Source of the DNA: an uncultured Ectothiorhodospiraceae bacterium
GTDB taxonomy: Bacteria; Pseudomonadota; Gammaproteobacteria; Nitrococcales; Nitrococcaceae
DNA: 64,000 nucleotides
Reading direction: 5' to 3'
NCBI GenBank assembly: GCA_913061005.1
Contig: CAJXSH010000008.1
Span: 1 to 64,000 of the forward strand
Shown here: positions 27,434 through 36,946 of the stretch, piece by piece
Numbering within the stretch: the first letter of the stretch is position 1
Layout of the letters: every line of letters starts with the position of its first letter
Program-made: the position numbers and the translations under genes
Notes under the pieces: generated by a model
Databases searched by the model: none
What the model was told of the DNA's origin: nothing
The model's input: only the letters and a program-made list of their open reading frames with translations

Positions 27434-28917
27434 CTGCGCGGGCGCATCGCCGGGAACAGCAGCACATCCCGAATCGATGCACTGTCGGTGAGCAGCATCA
27501 CGAGCCGGTCGATGCCGATGCCCTCGCCCACCGCCGGCGGCAGGCCATACTCCAGGGCCTGGATATAGTCCGCGTCAAAATGCATGGCCTCGTCATCGCC
27601 GGCGTCCTTGTCCTCGACCTGACGCTGGAAGCGCTGTGCCTGATCCTCGGCATCATTGAGCTCGGAGAAACCATTGGCGATCTCCCGGCCGGCGATGATC
27701 AGCTCGAAGCGTTCGGTGACGCCGGGGTCATCATCCCGCGGCCGGGCCAGCGGCGAGACCTCGGTGGGGTAGTCGGTGACAAAGGTGGGCTGCCGCAGCG
27801 CCCCCTCGGCGGTTTTCTCGAATATCTCGAGCAGGATCTTGCCTTTACCCCAGCGGGATTCCACCGCAATGCCGAGCGTCCGTGCATGGGCCGCCAGCGC
27901 ATCGCGGTCGTCAATCCCGTCGGCCAGATCGGGGTTGTGTTCGATGACCGCCTCACGCACCGTCAGCCGCCGAAACGCGGGGGCCAGGTCGATCGACTCG
28001 CCCTGCCAGACCAGCTGCTCGCCCCCGGCCACCTCTTTTGCCAACCCCCGTAGCAGGGTCTCGGTCAGGTCCATGGCATCGTTGTAATCGGCATAGGCCT
28101 CGTAGAACTCCAGCATGGTGAATTCCGGGTTATGCCGGGTCGAGACCCCCTCGTTGCGAAAGTTGCGGTTGATTTCGTAGACCTTCTCGAAGCCGCCCAC
28201 GACCAGGCGTTTGAGGTAGAGCTCCGGGGCGATGCGCAAATACAGATCCAGCGCCAACGCGTTGTGGTGGGTGACAAACGGCCGAGCGCTGGCACCGCCG
28301 GGGATGGGCTGCATCATGGGGGTTTCGACTTCGAGAAAGCCGCGCTGATGAAAGACATCGCGGATGTAGCGCACGATGCGGCTGCGCATATCAAAAATGG
28401 CCCGCGCCTGGGGATTGGTCATCAAATCCAGATAGCGCTGCCGGTAGCGGGCCTCGGTGTCCTCGAGTCCGTGGTACTTGTCCGGCAACGGGCGCAGTGA
28501 CTTGGTGAGCAGCTTGAGCGCATCGCAGTGCACGGACAGCTCTCCGGTGTTGGTGCGCATCAACACACCACTCGCCCCGACGATATCGCCCGCATCCCAG
28601 CTCTTGAAATCCTGATAGACCCCTTCGGGCAGATCGTCACGCCGCAAAAAGAGCTGAATATCACCGGACATATCCCGAAGGGTGACAAAGCTTGCCTTGC
28701 CCATGACCCGTTTGGTGACGATCCGTCCGGCCACGCGCACCGGGATGGATTGCGCCTCGAGGGCGGCCTTGTCGTGGTCGCGGAAGCGGGTCTGTAGATC
28801 CCCGGCCAGGCTGTCGCGGCGAAAATCGTTGGGAAACGCGCCCCCGGCTTGTCGCCACTCATCGAGTTTGCGCCGGCGCTCGGCGATTAGACGATGCTCA
28901 TCCTGCTCTTCGGCCAT
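27430..28917 (-). CDS. lysS: Lysyl-tRNA synthetase, class II
   Basis: A 495-residue class II enzyme charging tRNA-Lys. The N-terminal OB-fold anticodon domain has [18 protein letters not shown]. Class II motif 2 is [24 protein letters not shown], quoted in part as [14 protein letters not shown], and motif 3 is [13 protein letters not shown]. It ends [14 protein letters not shown]. It lies 36 bases after prfB, the conserved prfB-lysS pair. Confidence 0.98.
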   Translation of the reverse strand: MAEEQDEHRLIAERRRKLDEWRQAGGAFPNDFRRDSLAGDLQTRFRDHDKAALEAQSIPVRVAGRIVTKRVMGKASFVTLRDMSGDIQLFLRRDDLPEGVYQDFKSWDAGDIVGASGVLMRTNTGELSVHCDALKLLTKSLRPLPDKYHGLEDTEARYRQRYLDLMTNPQARAIFDMRSRIVRYIRDVFHQRGFLEVETPMMQPIPGGASARPFVTHHNALALDLYLRIAPELYLKRLVVGGFEKVYEINRNFRNEGVSTRHNPEFTMLEFYEAYADYNDAMDLTETLLRGLAKEVAGGEQLVWQGESIDLAPAFRRLTVREAVIEHNPDLADGIDDRDALAAHARTLGIAVESRWGKGKILLEIFEKTAEGALRQPTFVTDYPTEVSPLARPRDDDPGVTERFELIIAGREIANGFSELNDAEDQAQRFQRQVEDKDAGDDEAMHFDADYIQALEYGLPPAVGEGIGIDRLVMLLTDSASIRDVLLFPAMRPRS

Positions 28918-28953
28918 GGTTTTCTCTTCGCTTTTAGTGTGGTGCCCGACTGT

Positions 28954-30049
28954 CTAGAGCCCGGCCTTGAGGCTGGCCTCGATGAAGCCGTCCAGGTCGC
29001 CATCCAGCACGGCCTGGGTATTACCGACTTCAACACCCGTTCGCAAATCCTTGATCCGGCTTTGATCCAACACATACGAGCGGATCTGGCTGCCCCATCC
29101 GATATCCGCCTTGGACTCCTCCACCTCGGCCGCCTGGGCGCGCTGGGCTTCCATCTCGCGCTCATAGAGCTTGGCCCGCAGCTGATTCATGGCCGTTGCC
29201 CGGTTCTTGTGCTGTGACCGGTCGTTCTGACACTGAACCACAATGCCGGTGGGCAAATGCGTGATGCGGACCGCTGACTCGGTCCGGTTGACATGCTGCC
29301 CGCCGGCGCCGCTGGCGCGATAGACGTCGACCCGCAGATCCGAGGGGTCGATTTCGACCTCGATGTCCTCGTCGAGCTCGGGGCTGACATAGACCGAGGC
29401 AAACGAGGTGTGTCGGCGATTGCCCGAATCGAAGGGGGATTTACGCACCAGCCGGTGGACACCGGTCTCGGTTCGCAGCCAGCCGAAGGCGTGGTCTCCC
29501 TCGACACGAATGGTGGCGCTTTTGATCCCGGCCTGCTCGCCCTCGGAGGCCTCGATCAACTCACCCTTGAAACCCTTGCGTTCGATCCAGCGCAGATACA
29601 TCCGCAGCAGCATCTCCGCCCAGTCCTGGGCCTCGGTGCCACCCGATCCGGCCTGGATGTCGACAAACGCATTGGCAGCGTCCATTTCGCCAGAGAACAT
29701 GCGCCGGAACTCCAGTGCCTCGATCTGCCGCTCGTAGCCGGCCAGATCGGCGGCGACGGCACTCAGCGTGTCCTCGTCGCTCTCCTCCCGGGCCATCTCG
29801 AGCAGCTCGCTGGCATCGTCCAGCCCATTGATCAGTCCCCTCAGGCCACTGACCACCTTCTCCAGCGCCGCCCGCTCCCGATTGAGCGCCTGGGCCCGAT
29901 CCGGGTCGTTCCAGACATCGGGCTGTTCAAGCTCGCGGCTGACCTCCTCGAAACGCTCTTCCTGGACCGGCAGGTCAAAGATACCCCCTCAGGGATTCGG
30001 TGCGTCCCTTGAGGTCTTCAAGTTGTGTGGCGATGGGATTGATATCCAA
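28954..30049 (-). CDS. prfB: Peptide chain release factor 2, programmed +1 frameshift
   Basis: RF2 recognises UGA and UAA. The first 24 codons run from a TTG start at 30049 ([17 protein letters not shown]) to LRGYL, then an in-frame TGA at 29975-29977. A +1 shift at CTT-T-GAC continues at 29976 in the main frame, giving a 364-residue product, the normal RF2 length. The SPF tripeptide that reads the stop codon is in RKSPFDSG, and the GGQ catalytic motif is in [19 protein letters not shown] lies 9 bases before the TTG. The frameshift autoregulates RF2. Confidence 0.96.
29974..29989 (-). promoter_or_regulatory. RF2 programmed +1 frameshift site
   Basis: The minus-strand sequence AGGGGGTATCTTTGAC matches the classic element: a Shine-Dalgarno-like AGGGGG, three bases, the slippery CTT codon, the UGA stop and a following C. 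Low RF2 slows termination at UGA and allows slippage into the productive frame. Confidence 0.97.
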
Positions 30050-30084
30050 AAAAACCGTCTCCTGTCTGATTCTCGATCGGTGCC

Positions 30085-33000
30085 TCAGCGCACCGCCTCC
30101 CAGGCCCGGGTGATCCGTTTTTCGGAAACCCGCTCCCGGGTGCCCAGCTCCTGGGCAAAAAGCGAGACCCGGTATTCTTCCAGCAACCACCGCACCTCGG
30201 CCAGTGCTGGATCGCGGATGGCCCGGCGGTCATGTCGGGCCAGGGTCTCATCCAGCCGCCGTTGATGCGGGGCGACCGCCGCCAGGCCGGCCTGGTCCCG
30301 GTTCGGATCCCGTTCCAGACGCTCGAGGCGCTTTTCCATGGCGGTGAGATAGCGCGGCAGATCAGCCAGCCGTTCGCCGGGGGTGTCCAGCAAAAACCCG
30401 GGATGGACCAGCCCGTCCAATTGATGCGCCATGTCTTGATAACTGTCCATCAGCCCCAGCGGCAGATTGCCCTTGAGTTGCCGCCGCACCCGCTTCTGGC
30501 GCGCAAGGATATCAGAGACCAGCGCCAGCAGGCGCTCGGCCTCGGGGATGAGGGCCTCGCGTCCGCGCTCGCAACAGGCAAGCCAGCTCTGGCGATCGCG
30601 AGGCATGGCATGGCCATCGAGAAAGACCCGATCGAAAACGGCGGCGGCGAAATCACGCTTTAGCGCATCCGGGGTATCGACATCCCGGTAGTCGATCGCC
30701 ATCCGATCCAGGCCCGCCATGCCGCGACGCAGGTGACGCGCCTGTTGGGCATAGCGTTTCATCAAAAGCCCCCGGACCCCGGCGCGATGCGCGGCCGCCG
30801 CTCGCTCGGCACTATCCAGCAGGCGCAGCGCCAGGCCGCCGTCCTCGGCACACAGGGCCGGATAACCCTGCAGCGTGATCCCCCCTTGCTCGAACGCCAC
30901 CTGATCGGGCAACTCACCAAAGTCCCAGTCGGTGATGCCGCTGCGATCAAAGCCGTTGTCCGTCTGCTGCTCAAAGCGGCTGCTGGCCTGGTCACCATGG
31001 CGTCGCTGCAGGGCGGCGAGATCGCGCCCGGTATCGATGATGCGGCCGCCGTCATCCACCAGCGCAAAACGCATCTGAAGGTGCACCGGCACTTCGACCT
31101 GCTCCCAGATATCCGCCGGCAGATCGACGCCGGTCATCCGCCGCAGATCGGACCGCACCGCCGCCTCGAGCGAGCCCTCCCGGGGTGGGAGCGATTCCAG
31201 CACCGCCCGGGCAAAATCGGGCACCGGGACAAAGTTGCGGCGCAGCGTCTTGGGCAGAGAACGGATCAGGGTGATTACCTTCTCTTCAAGCAGTCCGGGC
31301 ACCAGCCACTCAAAGGGCTCGGGCTGCAGCGCGTTGAGCGCGGCCATGGGAATACGCACCGTGACACCGTCATCCTCGGCACCTGGTGAGAAGTGATAGG
31401 TCAGCGGCAGCCGCAGCCCATTGACGGGCAGATGATCCGGAAAGTCGGCGGCATCGGCATCGGCGCTGCGCGCCATGAGCTGATCACGGGTCAGGCGCAG
31501 CGGGCGATCATCCCCGCCACCGGCAAGCCACCGCTGCAGACTCGGGCCATCCACCACCGACCCGGGCAAGGCCTGATCGTAGAACGCCGCCAGCGCCTCG
31601 GCATCGATGAGGACATCGCGGCGCCGCGCCTTGGCTTCCAGCGCCTCGACCTCGGCGATCAACGCCCGGTTGGCCTTGAGGAAATCCGGCATCTGCGGCA
31701 TCGATGCCTCACCGGCCAGGCCATCGGCGATAAAGACCTCCCGTGCCTGCTCCGGTGCCACGCGGGCGTAATCGACCTTGCGGGCGCTGACCACTGGCAG
31801 CCCGTAGAGGGTGGCGTCTTCGCGGCCGAATACCTTGCCCTGGCGGGCATCCCACCACGGGCCGTAGTAGCGGCGCTTGAGCAGGTGGCGCGCCAGCGGC
31901 TCGATCCACTCGGGGCGGACCTCGGCCACGCCCCGGGCGAACACGCGGCGGGTCTCGACCAGCTCCGCCGCCACGATCCAGCGCGGCCGTCTGCGTGCCA
32001 CGCCCGAGCCGGGATGGATCGCCAGCTTGAGCCCCCGCGGGCCGATGTATTCATCGCCCTCCTCGCGGCGGGCGATGTTGGAGAGAAATCCGGTCAGTAT
32101 GGCCCGGTGGAAGGCGACCGCTTCGGCCGGGCGCTCGTTCTCGGTCATTGCCATGCCACGGAGCAGCCCCCGTAACTGGCCGTGGACATCCACCCATTCG
32201 CGCATGCGGACATGCGAGAGAAAATGCTCGTGACACCAGGCCTGCAGCTTGCGGCGTGACAGCTGCCGGGCCTGCTCGTGATAGGCGTCCCAGAGCCGGA
32301 GCAGACCGGCAAAATCGGATTGCCGATCCTGCCAGGCCGCCTGGGCGCTGTCCGCTGCCTCGCGCCGATCCATGGGCCGCTCGCGGGGATCCTGGATGGA
32401 CAGCGCCGCGGCGATGACCAATACCTCGCGCAGCGCACCCTCGCGTTCGGCGGCCAGCAGGATGCGCGCGATCCGGGGGTCCACCGGCAGCCGCGCCAGC
32501 TTGCGACCCAGTCCGGTGAGTCGCTGGCGGCGGTTGAGTGCACCCAACTCGTCCAGAAGCTTGAGCCCGTCACGGACGTAGCGTGGATCCGGCGGCTCGA
32601 TGAACGGAAACGACGCCACCTCGCCGAGCCGCAGGTGTTTCATCTGCAAAATCACCGACGCCAGGTTGGTACGCAGGATCTCCGGATCGGTGAATCGTGG
32701 CCGCTGTTCGTAATCCGCCTGGCTGTAGAGCCGGATACAGACCCCGGGGCCTTCGCGGCCGCAACGTCCCGCGCGCTGATCGGCACTGGATTGAGCGATC
32801 GGCTCGACCGGCAACCGCTGGACCTTGGTGCGATAGCTGTAGCGGCTGATCCGCGCCAGGCCGCTGTCGACGACATACCGGATACCCGGGACGGTCAGCG
32901 AGGTCTCGGCCACATTGGTCGCAAGAACCACGCGACGCCCCCGATGCGGGGCAAAGACCCGTTGTTGCTCGGCGACGGACAATCGCCCATAGAGCGGCAA

Positions 33001-33840
33001 TACCTCGGTGTGCGGCGGATGGTGCTTGCGCAGCGACTCGGCGCATTGCCGGATCTCGCGCTCGCCCGGCAGGAACACCAGCACATCCCCCCGGCCCAGC
33101 GTGCTGAGCTCATCCACCGCATCCACCACCCCCTGGCGCAGGCTGCGGTCGCGTTCGTCCTCGCTGGAGGCACCCAGTGGCCGATAGCGGGTCTCGACCG
33201 GATAGGTGCGCCCCGACACCGTAATGATCGGGGCCTCACCAAAATGCTGCGAGAAGCGCTCGGGGTCGATGGTCGCCGAGGTGATGATGACCCGAAGATC
33301 CGGACGCCGCGGCAGCAGGCGCTTGATGTAGCCAAGCAGAAAATCGATGTTGAGGCTGCGCTCGTGGGCCTCGTCGATGATCAGGGTGTCATAGGCGGCG
33401 AGATCCTCATCCCCCTGGGTCTCGGCAAGGAGCATGCCATCGGTGAGGAGTTTGATGCGCGTCCCGGCCGCCGTGCGGTCGCTGAAGCGGATCCGGTATC
33501 CGACCCCATCGCCAACGGCCGTATGGCACTCTTCGGCCACCCGGGCGGCAAGGCTGCGCGCGGCGATCCGTCGGGGCTGTGTATGGCCGATCATGCCCTC
33601 GATGCCGCGCCCCATCTCGAGCATCAGCTTGGGCAACTGGGTGCTCTTGCCCGAGCCGGTCTCGCCACAGATGACGACAACCGGATTCGCCTCGACCGCT
33701 GCTTTGATGGACTCGGCGTGCTCGAGCACCGGCAGGGGCAGGTCGAAGGCCGGCGTGAGCCGGGTGGATTCGCGGGCCAGCCGCGCCGGCTCGGCAGCCG
33801 TCTGGGGGGTGGAGTTGGCGCGGCGGCGACGTTCAGTCAT
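30085..33840 (-). CDS. hrpA: ATP-dependent RNA helicase HrpA (DEAH box)
   Basis: A 1251-residue DEAH helicase implicated in rescue of stalled ribosomes and mRNA processing. Walker A is GETGSGKST, motif Ia TQPRRIAA, motif II DEAHERS, motif III SAT, and motif VI QRAGRCGREGPG. They are followed by the winged-helix/ratchet and OB regions and the long HrpA-specific C-terminal half (DUF3418), which ends SEKRITRAWEAVR. ATG 33840 is chosen because the longer frame lies within the neighbouring phosphodiesterase gene; the overlap with it is 8 bases. Confidence 0.95.
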   Translation of the reverse strand: MTERRRRANSTPQTAAEPARLARESTRLTPAFDLPLPVLEHAESIKAAVEANPVVVICGETGSGKSTQLPKLMLEMGRGIEGMIGHTQPRRIAARSLAARVAEECHTAVGDGVGYRIRFSDRTAAGTRIKLLTDGMLLAETQGDEDLAAYDTLIIDEAHERSLNIDFLLGYIKRLLPRRPDLRVIITSATIDPERFSQHFGEAPIITVSGRTYPVETRYRPLGASSEDERDRSLRQGVVDAVDELSTLGRGDVLVFLPGEREIRQCAESLRKHHPPHTEVLPLYGRLSVAEQQRVFAPHRGRRVVLATNVAETSLTVPGIRYVVDSGLARISRYSYRTKVQRLPVEPIAQSSADQRAGRCGREGPGVCIRLYSQADYEQRPRFTDPEILRTNLASVILQMKHLRLGEVASFPFIEPPDPRYVRDGLKLLDELGALNRRQRLTGLGRKLARLPVDPRIARILLAAEREGALREVLVIAAALSIQDPRERPMDRREAADSAQAAWQDRQSDFAGLLRLWDAYHEQARQLSRRKLQAWCHEHFLSHVRMREWVDVHGQLRGLLRGMAMTENERPAEAVAFHRAILTGFLSNIARREEGDEYIGPRGLKLAIHPGSGVARRRPRWIVAAELVETRRVFARGVAEVRPEWIEPLARHLLKRRYYGPWWDARQGKVFGREDATLYGLPVVSARKVDYARVAPEQAREVFIADGLAGEASMPQMPDFLKANRALIAEVEALEAKARRRDVLIDAEALAAFYDQALPGSVVDGPSLQRWLAGGGDDRPLRLTRDQLMARSADADAADFPDHLPVNGLRLPLTYHFSPGAEDDGVTVRIPMAALNALQPEPFEWLVPGLLEEKVITLIRSLPKTLRRNFVPVPDFARAVLESLPPREGSLEAAVRSDLRRMTGVDLPADIWEQVEVPVHLQMRFALVDDGGRIIDTGRDLAALQRRHGDQASSRFEQQTDNGFDRSGITDWDFGELPDQVAFEQGGITLQGYPALCAEDGGLALRLLDSAERAAAAHRAGVRGLLMKRYAQQARHLRRGMAGLDRMAIDYRDVDTPDALKRDFAAAVFDRVFLDGHAMPRDRQSWLACCERGREALIPEAERLLALVSDILARQKRVRRQLKGNLPLGLMDSYQDMAHQLDGLVHPGFLLDTPGERLADLPRYLTAMEKRLERLERDPNRDQAGLAAVAPHQRRLDETLARHDRRAIRDPALAEVRWLLEEYRVSLFAQELGTRERVSEKRITRAWEAVR

Positions 33841-34420
33841 TCGCCCCATCGGCGGCGGTTGGATCGATGGGCCGTGCCCGGCTGTGCTTGGCCCGATGGG
33901 ATCGGGCCTCGAATTGGCACGCCTCGACCTGCCAACCCCCGGGGTCACAGCGCAGGATCAGACATCCGGGCCCGCCGTAGGTGCGGGTCCGCCCGGCGGC
34001 ACCCGGGTTGAGCAGCCAGGGCCGCTGCGACTGGTCAACCCGCTGACGGTGACTGTGGCCATACACGACCGCCTGATAGTCACCATAACGCCGCCGATAG
34101 CGCCGGTGACGCTGCTCCAGGCTGCCGCCGTCATCGCCATGGATGACTTTCAAACGCCCACCCGGCAACGCCACATCCGTCTCATCGGGCAGATTCTGCA
34201 GGGTATCCAGCTCGGTGTCCGACCAGTGATCGGCGTCATCGTTGTTGCCACGGATCGCGATCACCTCGCGCTGCGGGTGCATGGCAAACAGGATATCAGC
34301 GCCGCCGATATCGCCGGCATGAATGGCAACATCGCAGTCGGCCACCACCTCGGCGATGCGGCTGTCCAGAAACCCGTGGGTGTCGGCCAGAAGGGCGACG
34401 CGAACCGCCGGGTCGCTCAT
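33833..34420 (-). CDS. YfcE/MJ0936-type metallophosphoesterase
   Basis: A 195-residue calcineurin-like phosphodiesterase. Metal-binding motifs are LLADTHG, AIHAGDIGG, IRGNNDD, VIHGDDGG (His) and VYGHSHRQ. The C-terminal 30 residues are basic and polar and go beyond the conserved fold. Overlaps: ATGA with thrH upstream and 8 bases with hrpA downstream, so the three genes form a tightly packed unit. Substrate unknown; relatives hydrolyse cyclic or bis-p-nitrophenyl phosphodiesters in vitro. Confidence 0.88.
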   Translation of the reverse strand: MSDPAVRVALLADTHGFLDSRIAEVVADCDVAIHAGDIGGADILFAMHPQREVIAIRGNNDDADHWSDTELDTLQNLPDETDVALPGGRLKVIHGDDGGSLEQRHRRYRRRYGDYQAVVYGHSHRQRVDQSQRPWLLNPGAAGRTRTYGGPGCLILRCDPGGWQVEACQFEARSHRAKHSRARPIDPTAADGAND

Positions 34421-35025
34421 GACGGCTCCAGGGCCCTGGTAATGGCTCGATCCAGCGCGGCGTAATCGTGGGTCACTGCAAACTGTGGAAATTCGTCGAT
34501 CACATTCTGCGGCGCACTAAAAAGCACACCATGGTCGGCGGCGCCCAGCATGGCCGTATCATTGTAGGAATCACCCGCGGCAACCACCCGAAAGCGCAGG
34601 GCCCGAAAGGCATCCACCGCTGCGCGTTTGTGATCGGGCATGCGCAGTCGATAGCCACTGATCCGGCCATCGGCCTCGACCTCGAGGGTGTGGCAGAAAA
34701 GCGTCGGCCACTGCAGTTGAGCCATGAGGGGATGGGCGAACTCGTAGAAGGTATCCGAGAGGATGACCACCTGATAGCGACGCCGCAGGTCGGCAAGGAA
34801 TTCGGCGGCACCGGCGAGCGGTGCCATATCGGCAATCACGCGCTGGATATCGGCCATGCCAAGGCCGTGGCGCTCAAGCTCGGCAAGGCGCATGCGCATG
34901 AGTTCATCGTAATCGGCGATATCGCGGGTCGTGGCACGCAACGCCTCGATGCCGGTCAGATTGGCGAAATCGATCCAGATCTCCGGGACCAGCACCCCTT
35001 CCAGGTCGAGACAGACAATGTTCAC
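34417..35025 (-). CDS. thrH: Phosphoserine phosphatase / homoserine phosphotransferase ThrH
   Basis: A 202-residue HAD-family enzyme that dephosphorylates phosphoserine and can pass the phosphate to homoserine, linking serine and threonine synthesis. Motif I reads CLDLEGVLVPEIW (DLEGVLVPEIW is typical of ThrH), motif II VVILSDTFYEF, and motif III/IV VAAGDSYNDTAML. GTG 35025 is preferred to the upstream TTG because the product then starts like known ThrH and AGGGTGA is spaced 7 bases before it. Confidence 0.93.
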   Translation of the reverse strand: MNIVCLDLEGVLVPEIWIDFANLTGIEALRATTRDIADYDELMRMRLAELERHGLGMADIQRVIADMAPLAGAAEFLADLRRRYQVVILSDTFYEFAHPLMAQLQWPTLFCHTLEVEADGRISGYRLRMPDHKRAAVDAFRALRFRVVAAGDSYNDTAMLGAADHGVLFSAPQNVIDEFPQFAVTHDYAALDRAITRALEPS

Positions 35026-35172
35026 TGGCAATCACCCTCGATATAAAGAGCGGCGGACACTAAGGCTTTTACCGTTACCCTGCAACACAACCGATTGAAC
35101 CAACGTGACAGCACATCGATCTAATGGCATGTTGAACGGTGTGTGCCTTATACGTTTTCAGGAGGAACGCCC

Positions 35173-35856
35173 ATGGCTCAGGATTTCAGGACCGTGACCG
35201 CAACCCGGCCAGCGGCCGGCGGCTCGGTACTTGCGACCAACAAGGTCTTGCGCAACACCTATGCGTTGCTGGCCATGACGCTGCTCTTCAGCGGGGCCAT
35301 GGCCGGCGTGGCGATGGCCACCAACGCCCCACCCATGCACTGGCTGCTTGTGCTGGGGGGCTATTTCGGGTTGCTGTTTCTCACCACCACGCTGCGCAAC
35401 AGCGTCTGGGGCCTGGTGAGTGTTTTTGCGCTGACCGGCTTCATGGGTTTTACCCTCGGCCCGATCATCAGCCTGTATCTGACCGCCTTTAGCAATGGGG
35501 CCGAGCTGGTCATGATGGCCCTGGGCGGCACGGGCATGGTGTTTCTGGGGCTATCGGCCTATGCGCTGACCACCCGGCGCGATTTCAGCTTCATGCGAGG
35601 CTTTATCTTTGCCGGGATCCTCGTGGCCTTTGCCGGCTCGATCATCGCCATCATCTTCTCGATCCCCGCCCTCTCTCTGGCGGTGAGCGCGGCATTCGTG
35701 GTGCTGATGAGCGCGTTGATCCTCTACCAGACCGGCGAGATCATCAACGGTGGCGAGACCAACTACATCATGGCCACGATCACGTTGTATGTAACCATCT
35801 ACAACCTCTTCCTCAGCCTGCTGCAGCTGCTTTCGGCCTTCGCCGGCGAGCGCTGA
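35173..35856 (+). CDS. Bax inhibitor-1 / YccA family membrane protein
   Basis: A 227-residue integral membrane protein with seven predicted helices, beginning about residue 27 (NTYALLAMTLLFSGAMAG). The family features GFTLGPIISLY, ALTTRRDFSFMRGF and the C-terminal ILYQTGEIINGGETNYIMAT are present, including the acidic pair associated with pH-gated ion leak in this superfamily. In E. coli YccA interacts with FtsH. AGGAGG 7 bases before ATG 35173 fixes the start. It is a single-gene unit with an intrinsic terminator. Confidence 0.92.
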   Translation: MAQDFRTVTATRPAAGGSVLATNKVLRNTYALLAMTLLFSGAMAGVAMATNAPPMHWLLVLGGYFGLLFLTTTLRNSVWGLVSVFALTGFMGFTLGPIISLYLTAFSNGAELVMMALGGTGMVFLGLSAYALTTRRDFSFMRGFIFAGILVAFAGSIIAIIFSIPALSLAVSAAFVVLMSALILYQTGEIINGGETNYIMATITLYVTIYNLFLSLLQLLSAFAGER

Positions 35857-35886
35857 CCCGCCGCCGGGGACAGCCGGCTTGACCGA

Positions 35887-35916
35887 CCCCGTCCGGCACG
35901 CCGGGCGGGGTTTTTT
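35887..35916 (+). terminator. Rho-independent terminator after the BI-1 gene
   Basis: CCCCGTCCGG pairs with CCGGGCGGGG around a short CACG loop, followed by TTTTTT. It lies 30 bases after the BI-1 family stop and directly before the cysB promoter. Confidence 0.9.
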
Positions 35917-35932
35917 ATTGACCTGGGGAATA

Positions 35933-35938
35933 TATAAT
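35933..35938 (+). promoter_or_regulatory. Perfect -10 box (TATAAT) of cysB
   Basis: TATAAT lies 24 bases before the cysB ATG. The DNA 17 bases upstream is the T-run of the preceding terminator (GTTTTT), a poor -35 box, so activation or an extended contact may be needed. CysB-family regulators often act on their own promoter. Confidence 0.5.
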
Positions 35939-35962
35939 CGCGGCTTTATTACCGGAGCCGTC

Positions 35963-36946
35963 ATGAAGCTCAATCAACTCCGCTACATCGTCGAGGTCAC
36001 CCGTCGGGGGCTGAACGTCTCGGCCGCCGCCGAGGCGCTCTATACCTCACAACCGGGGGTGAGCAAGCAGATCCGGCTACTGGAGGATGAGCTTGGCGTC
36101 CCCATCTTCGAGCGCAGCGGCAAGCACTTTACCGGCCTCACCCCGGCCGGCCGATCGCTGGTCGAAATCGCCGAGCGGATACTCACCGAGACGCAGAACA
36201 TCACCGCGGTCGCCGAAGAGTTCTCGGATCAGCAAAAGGGCAGTCTGAGCATCGCCACGACCCACACCCAGGCGCGTCATGCCCTGCCTTCGGCCGTTGA
36301 GGCATTCCGCCGGCGCTACCCCGACGTGACACTGCATTTCCACCAGGGCACGCCCGTTCAGATCGCCGAGATGGCCACTGCCGGCGAGGTCGATTTTGCC
36401 ATCGCCACCGAGGCGCTCGAGCACTACGACGATCTGGTGATGCTGCCGTGCTATCGCTGGAACCGAAGCATTATCGTTCCGCAGGGCCACCCGCTTTGCG
36501 ACGAACAACCGCTGAGCCTGGCGGCCATTGCCCGGCATCCGCTGGTCACCTACGTATTCGGCTTTACCGGTCGCTCCCGGCTGGATGAGGCATTCCGCGC
36601 CGAGGGCCTCTCACCGGAGGTCGTCTTTACCGCCACCGACTCGGAGGTCATCAAGACCTATGTCCAGCTGGGCCTGGGGGTGGGCATCATGGCCAGCATG
36701 GCGTTCGAGCCAGAGCGCGATCACGGTCTGGTCGCCCTCGATGCCAGCCACCTGTTCGCGACCAGCACAACGCGGATCGGTTTTCGGCGCAACGCCTATC
36801 TGCGCGGATACATGCTCGCGTTCATCGAAATGTTCGCCCCCCATCTGAACGCCGAGCGGGTTCAGGCTGTCCTCGATAGTCGTCATCCTGAAGAGCGGGA
36901 GAGACTCATGGCAGAGCTGGAATCGGCCATGACAGCGGTTGGCTGA
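35963..36946 (+). CDS. cysB: LysR-family regulator CysB
   Basis: A 327-residue LysR-type regulator of sulfate and thiosulfate assimilation that senses N-acetylserine. The helix-turn-helix starts MKLNQLRYIVEV and has SAAAEALYTSQPGVSKQIRLLEDELG, which is the CysB/Cbl variant (TSQPGVSKQI). The effector domain contains IATTHTQARHALP, the CysB-specific sulfate/inducer-binding segment. It ends immediately before the ATG of the next gene with no gap. Confidence 0.93.
   Translation: MKLNQLRYIVEVTRRGLNVSAAAEALYTSQPGVSKQIRLLEDELGVPIFERSGKHFTGLTPAGRSLVEIAERILTETQNITAVAEEFSDQQKGSLSIATTHTQARHALPSAVEAFRRRYPDVTLHFHQGTPVQIAEMATAGEVDFAIATEALEHYDDLVMLPCYRWNRSIIVPQGHPLCDEQPLSLAAIARHPLVTYVFGFTGRSRLDEAFRAEGLSPEVVFTATDSEVIKTYVQLGLGVGIMASMAFEPERDHGLVALDASHLFATSTTRIGFRRNAYLRGYMLAFIEMFAPHLNAERVQAVLDSRHPEERERLMAELESAMTAVG

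Noticed and set aside
32278-34011. 577-codon plus-strand frame opposite hrpA
   Set aside because: Antisense shadow of hrpA and the phosphoesterase gene; composition is not protein-like.
35032-35172. Promoter of the BI-1 family gene (TTATAC near 35150)
   Set aside because: No -35 box at acceptable spacing; the region is A+T-rich but the evidence is too weak.
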